A stretch of DNA of 64,000 nt from JAADHG01 sp964418645 (GTDB lineage Bacteria; Bacteroidota; Bacteroidia; Flavobacteriales; Flavobacteriaceae), in assembly GCA_964418645.1 (NCBI GenBank), contig CAYQME010000004.1, positions 17,773 through 81,772 on the forward strand, read 5' to 3'. The notes under the pieces are model-generated. The model had not been told where the DNA came from and made no database searches. It saw only the letters and a list, made by a program, of their open reading frames with translations. This document shows positions 17,983 to 27,050 of the stretch, piece after piece. Position 1 is the stretch's first letter; every line of letters starts with the position of its first letter. The position numbers were made by a program, and so were the translations under genes.

Positions 17983-19344
17983 ATGGAAAATAGTAAAACA
18001 TCCCAAAACAAATGCACTGAAACAACTTGCAAAGAAGCTGAAATAATATGCTTACCCAAGTCTAAATTTCCGCGCATTGTAATTATAGGTGGTGGTTTTG
18101 CCGGGTTAGCTTTAGTTGAAGGTCTAAAAAGAAAAGATGTACAAGTGGTATTAATAGATCGAAATAATTTTCATCAGTTTCAACCTCTTCTCTATCAGGT
18201 TGCCACAAGTGGATTAGAGCCAGATAGTATTGCCTTCCCTTTTAGAAAACAAATTTCTGGTTATAAAAATATAATCTTCAGATTGGCTGAAGTTGAAGAA
18301 ATTAAAACAGAGAGCAAAACAATATATACCAACAAAGGGGCATTAACATACGATTTCTTGGTATTGGCTACTGGAACAAAAACTAATTTCTTCGGAATGA
18401 AAAACGTAGAAGAAAACAGTTTAGGAATGAAAGATATTAGAGATTCATTAAATATTCGTCATAAAATGATTCAAAATTTAGAGCAAGCTGCTATAACCTG
18501 TAATACCAAAGAGCAAGAAGCACTAACAAATTTTGTAATCGTTGGTGGTGGTCCTGCAGGTGTTGAAATGGCCGGTGCTTTAGCCGAATTCCAAAAATAT
18601 ATTCTCCCTAAAGACTATCCGGAATACCCTTCATCTATTATGAAAATTTATTTGGTAGAAGGATCTGGCAAGCTAATATCAGTGATGTCAAATAAAGCAT
18701 CAACAAAAACTTTGAAATATCTAAAAGAACTTAATGTTGAAGTTCTACTTAACGAAATAGTCACCGATTATGATGGTGAAATAGTGACTACAAAAAGTGA
18801 AAAGAAAATCCGTGCTAAGAATTTAATTTGGACAGCAGGTGTTAAGGGACAATTACCTAGAGGTATTGACAAAGAGCATATAGTAAATGGAAACCGCTTA
18901 AAAACAAATAAGCACTTACAAGTACAAGGCTATAAAGATGTTTTTGCTATGGGAGACATTGCCGCTGTAATTACTCAAGAAACACCAAAAGGTCATCCGC
19001 AAGTAGCACAACCTGCTATACAACAAGGAAAATTTCTTTCAAAAGCTTTAATTAATATTATTAATAATAAACCTTTAAAGTCTTTTAAATACAAAGATAA
19101 AGGCTCTCTTGCTACTGTTGGAAAACGAAGAGCTGTGGCCGATTTGGGTAAACTAAAGTTTACAGGATATACTGCTTGGTTACTATGGTCCTTTGTGCAT
19201 TTAATGTCCATTAGTGGTTTTAGAAATAAATTATTAGTCGGTATTAATTGGACTATAAGTTATTTCAGCTATGAAAAAAGTAATCGGTTAATTATAAGAA
19301 ATTATAAGAACCGTGGAAATAAAGAAACTGCTAACGATGAATAA
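17983..19344 (+). CDS. Type II NADH dehydrogenase-like NAD(P)/FAD oxidoreductase
   Basis: A 453-residue flavoprotein of the NDH-2 family, which oxidises NADH and reduces quinone at the membrane without proton pumping. The FAD site is IVIIGGGFAGLALVEG and the NAD site is VIVGGGPAGVEMAGAL; MGDIAAV is the second FAD contact. A hydrophobic amphipathic C-terminus (AWLLWSFVHLMSISGF) would anchor it. An unusual ~30-residue N-terminal extension carries three cysteines (Cys11, Cys16 and Cys24). E. coli NDH-2 has been reported to reduce Cu(II), so a copper-linked role is possible. It has a leader of about 13 nt after the predicted promoter, and the next gene overlaps its end. Confidence 0.88.
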   Translation: MENSKTSQNKCTETTCKEAEIICLPKSKFPRIVIIGGGFAGLALVEGLKRKDVQVVLIDRNNFHQFQPLLYQVATSGLEPDSIAFPFRKQISGYKNIIFRLAEVEEIKTESKTIYTNKGALTYDFLVLATGTKTNFFGMKNVEENSLGMKDIRDSLNIRHKMIQNLEQAAITCNTKEQEALTNFVIVGGGPAGVEMAGALAEFQKYILPKDYPEYPSSIMKIYLVEGSGKLISVMSNKASTKTLKYLKELNVEVLLNEIVTDYDGEIVTTKSEKKIRAKNLIWTAGVKGQLPRGIDKEHIVNGNRLKTNKHLQVQGYKDVFAMGDIAAVITQETPKGHPQVAQPAIQQGKFLSKALINIINNKPLKSFKYKDKGSLATVGKRRAVADLGKLKFTGYTAWLLWSFVHLMSISGFRNKLLVGINWTISYFSYEKSNRLIIRNYKNRGNKETANDE

Positions 19345-20182
19345 CATTACAATTATAAAAGCTACTGGTGAAAAATCACTTTTTCAAAAAGAAAAGCTTA
19401 TTGAATCTCTTGAAAAAGTTGGTGCTTCAGAAGCACTAATTCAAAAACTTAGAAATGAAATAGAAGCGTCTCTTTACAATGGCATTACAACTAAAGAAAT
19501 ATATAAAGAAGCTTTTAAAAAACTAAAGAAGCACTCAAGAATTATTGCATCAAAATATAAATTAAAAAGGGCAATCATGGAGTTAGGACCTACTGGATTC
19601 CCTTTCGAAAAATTTATTGGTGAATTATTACGGCATCAAGGTTATAGTGTTAAAGTTGGTGTAATTGTACAAGGCCATTGTGTACAACATGAAGTAGATG
19701 TAGTTGCAGAAAAAGAAAACAAACACTTTATGATTGAATGTAAGTTCCATAATTCATTTAATATTAAGTGTAATGTAAAAGTTCCGCTATACATCCAATC
19801 CCGTTTTTTAGATGTTCAGAAAAAATGGCTAAGACAAGAAGAGCATCAGCATAAATTTCACCAAGGTTGGGTAGTTACCAATACACGCTTTACCAAAGAT
19901 GCAGTACAATATGGTAATTGTGCTGGATTAAAACTATTAAGTTGGGATTATCCAAAAAACGGAAACTTAAAAGAGATGATAAGCCTTTCAGGATTATACC
20001 CAATTACCTGTTTAAATACCCTTAAAAAACCTGAAAAACAAATGTTACTTGATAAGGGTATTGTATTATGTAAACATTTATGTGAAAATTCAACCGTTTT
20101 ATATGAAATAGGTATTTCGCAAAACAGAATAAAAAACATATTAGCAGATGCTCATCAATTGTGTAAAAGTCAGAGTATATAA
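19337..20182 (+). CDS. ATP-cone domain fused to a PD-(D/E)XK restriction-endonuclease-like domain
   Basis: A 281-residue two-domain protein. Residues ~1-90 are an ATP-cone (ITIIKATGEKSLFQKEKLIESL ... ITTKEIYKEAFKKLKK ... YKLKRAIMELGPTGFPFE), the nucleotide-sensing module known from ribonucleotide reductases and NrdR. Residues ~90-200 match an Mrr-like nuclease fold: FEKFIGELLRHQGY, then catalytic-type Asp121 (HEVDVVAE), Glu134 and Lys136 (IECKFHN), a D-x12-ExK arrangement. The last ~60 residues are a small helical tail. I use the ATG at 19337, which overlaps ndh by 8 bp and implies translational coupling. There is no methylase partner, so it is not a classical restriction system. The function is unknown. 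Confidence 0.8.
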   Translation: MNNITIIKATGEKSLFQKEKLIESLEKVGASEALIQKLRNEIEASLYNGITTKEIYKEAFKKLKKHSRIIASKYKLKRAIMELGPTGFPFEKFIGELLRHQGYSVKVGVIVQGHCVQHEVDVVAEKENKHFMIECKFHNSFNIKCNVKVPLYIQSRFLDVQKKWLRQEEHQHKFHQGWVVTNTRFTKDAVQYGNCAGLKLLSWDYPKNGNLKEMISLSGLYPITCLNTLKKPEKQMLLDKGIVLCKHLCENSTVLYEIGISQNRIKNILADAHQLCKSQSI

Positions 20183-20198
20183 AAAATTAGATACAATC

Positions 20199-20244
20199 TA
20201 ACCAAAATTATGCACAATGTCTTAGTTAAATAGAAAGACATTTG
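20199..20244 (+). promoter_or_regulatory. Operator-like 19-mer and -7-like element before copA
   Basis: TAACCAAAATTATGCACAA (20199-20217), then 20 bp, then ACATTTG (20238-20244; GACATTTG is a near match to TAnnTTTG). This repeats the layout upstream of the NDH-2 gene. It leaves a leader of about 110 nt before the copA ATG at 20359. Confidence 0.6.
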
Positions 20245-20358
20245 CTTAAACTTTAACAAAATATAATTATGAACCGAGCATGTTAAAAGCTTTATTACTC
20301 AAGAGAATGATTAATAGCGAACTACATGTGACCATTAAAAATCAATAAATATAAACAT

Positions 20359-22839
20359 ATGAAACATATTTATAAAATTACAGGAATGACTTGTACTGGT
20401 TGTAAAACCAATGTAGAAAGTGCTTTAAATAATTTAAAAGAGATTACAAAAGTTACAGCTGATTTGAAAAAAGAAGAAGTTGTTATTGAAATGACATCAC
20501 ATGTTTCTTTAGAAAAACTACAGGAAACTTTATTAAAAGCTGGCTTGCATTATACAATAGAAATGCCTGAACACGAAAAACATGCCGAAGTAAAAAAACC
20601 AGTTGATGGAAATGGAGTGTTTTATTGTCCAATGCATTGCGAAGATGAAAAAACCTATAACCAAGCAGGTAGTTGTCCTAAATGTGGTATGGATTTAATT
20701 GAACAACCAAAATCAGAGCAATCCACACAATATACTTGTCCGATGCATCCTGAAATTATAAAGGATGGACCAGGATCTTGTCCTATTTGTGGCATGGATT
20801 TAATACCTATGGAACCATCTGAAAGCGAAGAAGATAAAACTTATAGAAGTCTTCTCAAAAAAATGAAAATTTCAATTCTATTTTCTGTACCAATACTGTT
20901 TATCGCGATGGCAGATTTACTTCCAAACAATTTTTTGTTAGATATCCTGTCACAACAAAATTGGAATTGGGTACAATTAATATTATCGCTACCAGTAGTA
21001 TTTTATGCCTGTTGGATGTTTTTTGAACGTGCTTGGACTTCTATAAAAACCATGAATCTAAACATGTTCACTTTAATAGGAATTGGTACTGGAGTCGCTT
21101 GGTTATTTAGTTTAGTTGCTATGTTTTTTCCTGATGTCTTTCCAGATCAATTTAAAACAGAAGCAGGAACCGTATTCGTATATTTTGAAGCTACAACGGT
21201 AATTTTAACTTTAGTATTATTAGGACAATTATTAGAAGCACGAGCTCATAGTCAAACCAGTGGTGCAATAAAAGAATTGTTAAAACTTGCACCAACAGAA
21301 GCAACATTAGTTACTCCTGAAGGTGATAAAGTTATTTCTATCCACGATATTAAAGAAGGAGATTTATTGCGTGTAAAACCAGGTGATAAAATTCCTGTTG
21401 ATGGCAACATTACCGAAGGACATAGCAATGTAGATGAAAGTATGATTACAGGTGAACCCATTCCTGTCGATAAAACTGTTGGAGATAATGTAAGTTCTGG
21501 TACTATTAACGGAACAAAATCTTTTGTAATGTCTGCCGAAAAAGTAGGTTCTGAAACTTTGCTTTCACAAATTATTCAAATGGTAAATAATGCGAGTCGT
21601 TCTAGAGCACCAATTCAAAAGTTAGCAGACAAAATTTCAAAATATTTTGTGCCCATTGTCATTTTTGCCGCGGTAATTACCTTTGTTATTTGGCGTTATT
21701 TTGGTCCTGAACCAGCTATGGTTTACGCCTTTGTAAATGCTATCGCTGTACTTATTATTGCGTGTCCATGTGCATTAGGTTTGGCTACACCAATGTCTGT
21801 AATGGTTGGTGTTGGTAAAGGTGCGCAAAAAGGCGTGTTGATTAAAAATGCTGAAGCTTTAGAGAATTTAAACAAAGTAAACGTTTTAATTACTGATAAA
21901 ACTGGAACAATTACTGAAGGAAAACCATCGGTTGAAAAAGTGGTGAATGCTTCTGGCGAATTTGATGCTAGCTTATTAGAAAGTATTGCATCTTTAAATC
22001 AATATAGTGAGCATCCACTTGCAGAAGCCATTGTTAAATTCGGAAAAGAAAAAGGTATTGACATAACAAAAGTTGACGATTTTAATGCAGTTTCAGGAAA
22101 AGGTGTAATTGGAACCGTTACAGGAAAACGGGTTGCTTTAGGGAATAAAAAATTAATGGAAGAGGTGAAGTCAAACATCTCAACCGAAATACACAATAAA
22201 GTTGCTGAAGAGCAAAATCTAGGTAAGACTGTTTCATATATATCAATTGATGAAAATGTAATGGGATATGTTACCATTACTGATGCTATCAAAAAAACAA
22301 GTAAAGAAGCCATAAGTAAACTACAAAAAGAAGGTGTTGAAGTAATCATGCTTACTGGCGACAATAAAAGAACAGCAAAAAGTGTTGCCGATGAATTACA
22401 TCTATCTAGCTTTCAAGCAGAATGTTTACCAAAAGATAAACTCAACGTGATTAAAAAACTGCAAGCTGATGGAAAAATAGTTGCTATGGCTGGCGACGGT
22501 ATTAATGATGCACCTGCTCTAGCGCAATCTAACATTGGTATTGCAATGGGAACAGGAACAGATGTCGCCATAGAAAGTAGTGAGGTAACCTTGGTTAAAG
22601 GAGATTTATTGGGCATTGTGAAATCCATAAATTTGGGGAAAGCAGTCATGAAAAATATTAAACAAAACTTATTCTTTGCATTTATTTATAATATATTGGG
22701 AGTTCCTATTGCTGCAGGTGTTTTATTTCCTGTGTTTGGAATTTTATTATCACCAATGATTGCTGCAGCTGCAATGAGTTTTAGTTCAGTATCTGTTATT
22801 GCTAATTCGTTACGTTTAAGAAATGTTTTTTTGATTTAA
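20359..22839 (+). CDS. copA: Copper-translocating P-type ATPase (CopA)
   Basis: An 826-residue P1B-type ATPase that exports Cu+ from the cytoplasm using ATP. In order: an HMA domain with GMTCTGCK (Cys12, Cys15); two short heavy-metal-binding domains (FYCPMHCE ... CPKCGMDLIE and YTCPMHPEI ... CPICGMDLIPM); the actuator domain with TGEPIPVDK; the transmembrane CPC at Cys469-Cys471 (IIACPCALGLATP); the phosphorylated Asp513 in DKTGTITEGKP; the hinge GDGINDAPAL. Late membrane segments carry YN (IYNILGVPIAAG) and MSFSS, the pattern of Cu+/Ag+ pumps. It has its own operator-like site upstream. Confidence 0.95.
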   Translation: MKHIYKITGMTCTGCKTNVESALNNLKEITKVTADLKKEEVVIEMTSHVSLEKLQETLLKAGLHYTIEMPEHEKHAEVKKPVDGNGVFYCPMHCEDEKTYNQAGSCPKCGMDLIEQPKSEQSTQYTCPMHPEIIKDGPGSCPICGMDLIPMEPSESEEDKTYRSLLKKMKISILFSVPILFIAMADLLPNNFLLDILSQQNWNWVQLILSLPVVFYACWMFFERAWTSIKTMNLNMFTLIGIGTGVAWLFSLVAMFFPDVFPDQFKTEAGTVFVYFEATTVILTLVLLGQLLEARAHSQTSGAIKELLKLAPTEATLVTPEGDKVISIHDIKEGDLLRVKPGDKIPVDGNITEGHSNVDESMITGEPIPVDKTVGDNVSSGTINGTKSFVMSAEKVGSETLLSQIIQMVNNASRSRAPIQKLADKISKYFVPIVIFAAVITFVIWRYFGPEPAMVYAFVNAIAVLIIACPCALGLATPMSVMVGVGKGAQKGVLIKNAEALENLNKVNVLITDKTGTITEGKPSVEKVVNASGEFDASLLESIASLNQYSEHPLAEAIVKFGKEKGIDITKVDDFNAVSGKGVIGTVTGKRVALGNKKLMEEVKSNISTEIHNKVAEEQNLGKTVSYISIDENVMGYVTITDAIKKTSKEAISKLQKEGVEVIMLTGDNKRTAKSVADELHLSSFQAECLPKDKLNVIKKLQADGKIVAMAGDGINDAPALAQSNIGIAMGTGTDVAIESSEVTLVKGDLLGIVKSINLGKAVMKNIKQNLFFAFIYNILGVPIAAGVLFPVFGILLSPMIAAAAMSFSSVSVIANSLRLRNVFLI

Positions 22840-23110
22840 GTATACAATAAGTGAGGAAACATATAATTGAAATTGAAAACATAAAGACTTTAATATTTAT
22901 TTTATCTCTTAAATATAATACAATTTGAATTTTAATAAACTAAATATTTAAGTATGGAGTAATTGTTTATCCGCTACTCACTCTCAGTAAATACATATTA
23001 ACATCAAAACTTTACATTTAATCTAAATTATTTTTTATAGTTTGGGGTTTTCTTATATATTAGCAATATAAGATTATTTGGTCTTTTATTATTTTAACCT
23101 TTTTTTGCCT
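22840..23110. other. Intergenic region between copA and the multicopper oxidase gene
   Basis: 271 bp of A+T-rich DNA without a credible gene. Two short inverted repeats are visible: GAGTA/TACTC at about 22957-22981, and CTTATAT ... ATATAAG at about 23053-23073 just ahead of the oxidase gene. I see no perfect TAnnTTTG element and no copy of the 19-mer found before copA. Confidence 0.6.
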
Positions 23111-24841
23111 ATGAAATCTTTATTCTCGTTGCCTCTTTTAATACTAATTTCATTTAGTGCATTGGCTCAAAATCCTATAATAATTCCGGGTACCATTGAA
23201 ACAACAAACATAAATTTAAACCTACAAAATGGTACGTTTCAATTTTTTCCAGGACAAAACACAACAACTATGGGAGTTAATGGTCCTGTACTAGGACCAA
23301 CACTAATCATGAACCAAGGCAATAATATTAATATTAATGTTACCAATAATTTAGGTCAAGAAACAACAATACATTGGCATGGTATGCATATTGCACCATC
23401 AAACGATGGAGGACCTCATACAATAATAGGAATAGGACAAACTTGGAATCCACAATTTACGGTTATGGATAAAGCTGGTACTTATTGGTATCATCCACAT
23501 CTTCACCTTCGTACGGATGAACATGTTAGTAAAGGTATCTCAGGATTCATTATTGTAAGAGATGCCGAAGAGGCTGCCCTAAATCTACCAAGAACTTATG
23601 GTGTGGATGATATTCCATTAGCGGTACAAACAAAATCATTTAACAGTAGTTTTCAAATTTTAAGCAATGTAAATGACGATGATGTGCTAATGGTTAATGC
23701 CACTATAGATGCCCAACTGGATGTTCCGGCACAAGTAGTACGATTAAGGATTTTAAATGGATCGTCTCAACGCAAATTTAATTTTGGACTTTCTGGAAAT
23801 ATGACTTTCTACCTTATTGGAACAGATGGAGGTTTATTAGATGCGCCTCTAGCATTAACAAGATTACCGTTATCTCCTGGAGCAAGAGCTGAAATCCTGA
23901 TAGATTTTACTGGATTAACAATAGGGCAAACTATTAATTTAATGAGTTATGCTTCTGAATTTTCAAATGGTATCTATGGAGCGACCAATCCTGGAAATAA
24001 TCCATCAATGATTTTGGATGGTTATAACCCAAACACAATGAATGGAACCGATTTTAATGTATTGCAAATGGATGTTGTTGCTCAAACAGCTAGTCCCGTA
24101 ACATCAATTCCTGCAAGTTTAGTTACTGCCACTCCAATTCCTGAAGGAAATTCAAATCTAACTCGGCCCTTTACTTTTACCCCTGTTATTGGCGGAATAA
24201 ATCAACTAAATGGCTATTTTGCTATAAACAACGCCACTTTTGATATGAATGTAATAAACGAAACCGTGCCTTTTAATAATACTGAAATATGGACGTTTCA
24301 AAATAATTCAGCTATAACCCATCCATTCCATGTTCATGATGTACAGTTTTATATTTTAGATATAAATGGAAACCCTCCTCCTGCTTACCTTCAAGGTAGA
24401 AAAGATACCTTTTCAGTGCCTGCTGGCGGAAGTGCTAGATTCATTACAAAGTTTACAAACTTTTTTGATGACACTGTTCCCTATATGTATCATTGTCATA
24501 TGCTAAAACATGAAGATGCACTTCAAGGAATGATGGGACAATTTTTAGTAGTAGATCAAACAGCTAGTCTTAAAGATGTAGAGTTATCTAATTCAGTACT
24601 ATTATTTCCAAATCCTTCTAAAGACGCTTTCATGACCATTGAATTAAAACAAAATACTGAACATATTTTAGCGTATTCTATAATTAATCAATTAGGGCAA
24701 GTAATTTCTCATAATGATATTGAAGGTAATGGATTAGTTAACTCCTACTCTTTCCCAATTTCAAAATTGGCACATGGTCAATATTTTATTAAAATATTGA
24801 CCGAAACTAAAATAATCACAAAAAAGTTTATTAAAAATTAA
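23111..24841 (+). CDS. Secreted multicopper oxidase with T9SS C-terminal tail
   Basis: A 576-residue oxidase of the CueO/CotA type, likely oxidising Cu+ to the less toxic Cu2+ outside the cytoplasm. The ATG at 23111 gives a signal peptide (MKSLFSLPLLILISFSALA); an upstream GTG would add eleven poorly placed residues. The four copper-ligand blocks are HWHGMH (residue 88 on), WYHPHLH (~126), HPFHVH (404 on) and HCHMLKHEDALQGMMG (461 on, T1 site). The last ~85 residues are a type A T9SS sorting domain (LFPNPSKDAFMTIEL ... GQYFIKILTETK). It therefore crosses the outer membrane by type IX secretion. Confidence 0.93.
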   Translation: MKSLFSLPLLILISFSALAQNPIIIPGTIETTNINLNLQNGTFQFFPGQNTTTMGVNGPVLGPTLIMNQGNNININVTNNLGQETTIHWHGMHIAPSNDGGPHTIIGIGQTWNPQFTVMDKAGTYWYHPHLHLRTDEHVSKGISGFIIVRDAEEAALNLPRTYGVDDIPLAVQTKSFNSSFQILSNVNDDDVLMVNATIDAQLDVPAQVVRLRILNGSSQRKFNFGLSGNMTFYLIGTDGGLLDAPLALTRLPLSPGARAEILIDFTGLTIGQTINLMSYASEFSNGIYGATNPGNNPSMILDGYNPNTMNGTDFNVLQMDVVAQTASPVTSIPASLVTATPIPEGNSNLTRPFTFTPVIGGINQLNGYFAINNATFDMNVINETVPFNNTEIWTFQNNSAITHPFHVHDVQFYILDINGNPPPAYLQGRKDTFSVPAGGSARFITKFTNFFDDTVPYMYHCHMLKHEDALQGMMGQFLVVDQTASLKDVELSNSVLLFPNPSKDAFMTIELKQNTEHILAYSIINQLGQVISHNDIEGNGLVNSYSFPISKLAHGQYFIKILTETKIITKKFIKN

Positions 24842-24851
24842 TTGAAGGTTC

Positions 24852-25700
24852 TTATGCCGTATTTTCCATTACCAAAAATGGAATATCTATTTTAAAAGCA
24901 AAGGTTTCAACAAGATGTTTGATAAATAAACGTTCTAAAAATGAATGTTTTTTATTCATCATTGCTAACATTTTTATCTCATTAGAGTATAGATAATCTT
25001 TAATGGTTTTAAAAATATCTTTGTTTGATAAATCCATGAATTCATGTACAGCGCTACTAAAACAAGCATCTAAAAGTGTCTTATTATTCTCCTGATCTTG
25101 AGACAAATCGTTCTTACTTGTAAGATGTAATATATCTATTTTAGAATTGTATAAACCTAGTATATCAACTAAAGGCTTAAGATCTTTCTTATTGTATAGA
25201 GTTGCATAGTTTGAAGCAAATGCTATATGTTCTAACCCTTTAAAAATACAGCCATTAGGAATAGCTAGAACTGATGTGTTACATCGTTGCATAACTCTAA
25301 CTGTATTACTTCCAAAGATTACCTTTTCTGCTCCAGAAGCACCTTTTGTACCCATTACAATTAAATCTATATGTCTTGCTTCGCAGAATTGATTTATGCC
25401 ATCAATAAAGTTATCATAATCTACAATAGAATGAAATTGATGCAAATTATTTGCATATTTTTTTTCTATTCTAATGATAATATTCTTAATCGATTTTCTT
25501 GCTGCATCAATCAATGTTTGATAAATAGTAGCCGAAGAAGACATGGTCATTAAATCATCTGATACAAATGAGGAAGCTTTTTGGATATTAATTAAGTAGA
25601 ACTCACAAGGTTCATTTTTAAATAATTCAACTGCATAATCTATCGCATTCAACGAGTTTGTAGAGAAATCTGTTGGCAATAATACGGCTTTCAAAGACAT
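24852..25700 (-). CDS. Tandem universal stress protein (two UspA domains)
   Basis: A 282-residue protein made of two UspA-like halves. The first half begins KAVLLPTDFSTNSLNAIDYAVELF and keeps the ATP-binding signature G-x2-G-x9-GS in GTKGASGAEKVIFGSNT. The second half (from IAFASNYATLYNKKDLKPL) has lost that signature and ends KHLVETFAFKIDIPFLVMEN. It is convergent with the multicopper oxidase gene, 10 bp apart. Usp genes are frequent passengers of Bacteroidota metal-resistance clusters; a direct copper role is not shown. Confidence 0.88.
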   Translation of the reverse strand: MSLKAVLLPTDFSTNSLNAIDYAVELFKNEPCEFYLINIQKASSFVSDDLMTMSSSATIYQTLIDAARKSIKNIIIRIEKKYANNLHQFHSIVDYDNFIDGINQFCEARHIDLIVMGTKGASGAEKVIFGSNTVRVMQRCNTSVLAIPNGCIFKGLEHIAFASNYATLYNKKDLKPLVDILGLYNSKIDILHLTSKNDLSQDQENNKTLLDACFSSAVHEFMDLSNKDIFKTIKDYLYSNEIKMLAMMNKKHSFLERLFIKHLVETFAFKIDIPFLVMENTA

Positions 25701-25875
25701 ATAGTTAATGTTAGTACTTTATCAAATGTAACATTCTAGTAATAAAAAAAATATGACAAATATCAGTTGCAAAAAACTTAAACCTATTAAATTATTAGCA
25801 TCTTTCTGCAAAGCATTGTATTTTCGGTATAATATATGCTATATTTTACGTTATAATTTATAAACCCAATTCTAT

Positions 25876-26652
25876 ATGTTACGTATTTTTATAACGCTTA
25901 TTTTTTTTAGTCCTTTTACAATCCTAGGTCAGAATAACGCTATTGCAACAGGTGAAAAACTAACGTTTACTGCTTCATATAACATGTCTGGCCTTTTAAC
26001 GGATTTGGCTCAAGTTACCATGGAAACTAGTGCCGTGAAAACTTCAAAAAACACATTACTAAGACTTAAGTGTAAAGCCAAAACATTTACTAAATGGGAT
26101 AATTTTTTTAAGATTAACGATTTATACGAAAGTTATGTAAGTCCAAATTCGCTAAAACCCTATTTGTATAAAAGAGAAATTAATGAAGGTAATTATTACA
26201 AATTTATGAAGTATACCTATAACCATAAATCTCAAACTGTAAAAAGTCTAAAACGCAAAAGAAGAAAAGATGGTACATTTTGGGAAGAAAATAAAACACT
26301 AAATATAGGTAACAAGACTTTAGATTTAGTGACTACATTATACCATATTCGTAATTTAGATATCGCAAAGGCTACTATTGGGAGTAGCGATACATTTCCA
26401 GTATTATTAGATAATGAAGAGCATGTTATTAGAATAACACTATTGGGAAAAGAAACTATTAACACCAAAATTGGAAAAAAAGAATGCTACAAACTAGCCA
26501 TTGCAATGAATGCGGATAATATATTAAAAGGTAATAATAGTAACCTTTTATGGTTAACAGCCGATGCTAATAAAATTCCGGTATATGCCAAATTTAAAAT
26601 TGCTGTTGGTAGTGGTGAATTAAGAATACAAAGTGCAACAGGTTTAAAATAG
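25876..26652 (+). CDS. DUF3108 domain secreted protein
   Basis: A 258-residue protein with a signal peptide (MLRIFITLIFFSPFTILG). The body matches the DUF3108 pattern: TGEKLTFTASYNMSGLLTDLAQVTME near the start, DLVTTLYHIRNLD in the middle, and LLWLTADANKIPVYAKFKI near the end. The fold is LolA/LolB-like beta sheet, so an envelope role is plausible. The function is not known. The next gene follows after 22 bp. Confidence 0.8.
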   Translation: MLRIFITLIFFSPFTILGQNNAIATGEKLTFTASYNMSGLLTDLAQVTMETSAVKTSKNTLLRLKCKAKTFTKWDNFFKINDLYESYVSPNSLKPYLYKREINEGNYYKFMKYTYNHKSQTVKSLKRKRRKDGTFWEENKTLNIGNKTLDLVTTLYHIRNLDIAKATIGSSDTFPVLLDNEEHVIRITLLGKETINTKIGKKECYKLAIAMNADNILKGNNSNLLWLTADANKIPVYAKFKIAVGSGELRIQSATGLK

Positions 26653-26674
26653 TAATAGTAAAATAGTAATAGTT

Positions 26675-27007
26675 ATGAGACAGTTATTTATAATTTTGAG
26701 TGTGATTTTTGCTGTACTAGGTTTAGTACTCACTATTTTACCTTTTTTTACAATTGCAATAATTCCAATATTAGCAGCATTTGTTTTTGGGCTTATAGCC
26801 TTTAGAATTTCAAAAAAGAGTAACAAGAGTATCAAAATAATTAAAGCAATTTTCTTAGTTGTAATTATTTCGCTTTGTACCTCCATTTATCGTTCGGTTT
26901 TTGAAACTAATGTTATTGAAGAAGATAATATTGAGACCATTAAAAAAGAAAAACAATCAGATCAAGAGTCAATTGATGAATTAGAGTCCTTGGAGATTGA
27001 AAATTAG
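26675..27007 (+). CDS. Small membrane protein of unknown function
   Basis: A 110-residue protein not recognised as a named family. It has two close hydrophobic segments at the N-terminus (FIILSVIFAVLGLVLTILPFF, IAIIPILAAFVFGLIAF), a third at about 60-75 (AIFLVVIISLCTS) and an acidic C-terminal tail (EEDNIETIKKEKQSDQ ...). It lies directly after the DUF3108 gene and shortly before the M28 peptidase gene, probably in one transcript. Confidence 0.65.
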   Translation: MRQLFIILSVIFAVLGLVLTILPFFTIAIIPILAAFVFGLIAFRISKKSNKSIKIIKAIFLVVIISLCTSIYRSVFETNVIEEDNIETIKKEKQSDQESIDELESLEIEN

Positions 27008-27050
27008 CAATATTTTCACTTTATTTGCCTAGCTATTAATTTCCTATTAA

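Noticed and set aside
19337..20182. Classical restriction-modification system
   Set aside because: There is a nuclease-like domain but no methyltransferase or specificity subunit nearby, and the gene is coupled to ndh, so a restriction role is not supported.
20269..20286. Five-codon ORF (Met-Asn-Arg-Ala-Cys-stop) in the copA leader
   Set aside because: It could be a leader peptide, but an ORF this short is expected by chance and no attenuator hairpin is visible downstream.
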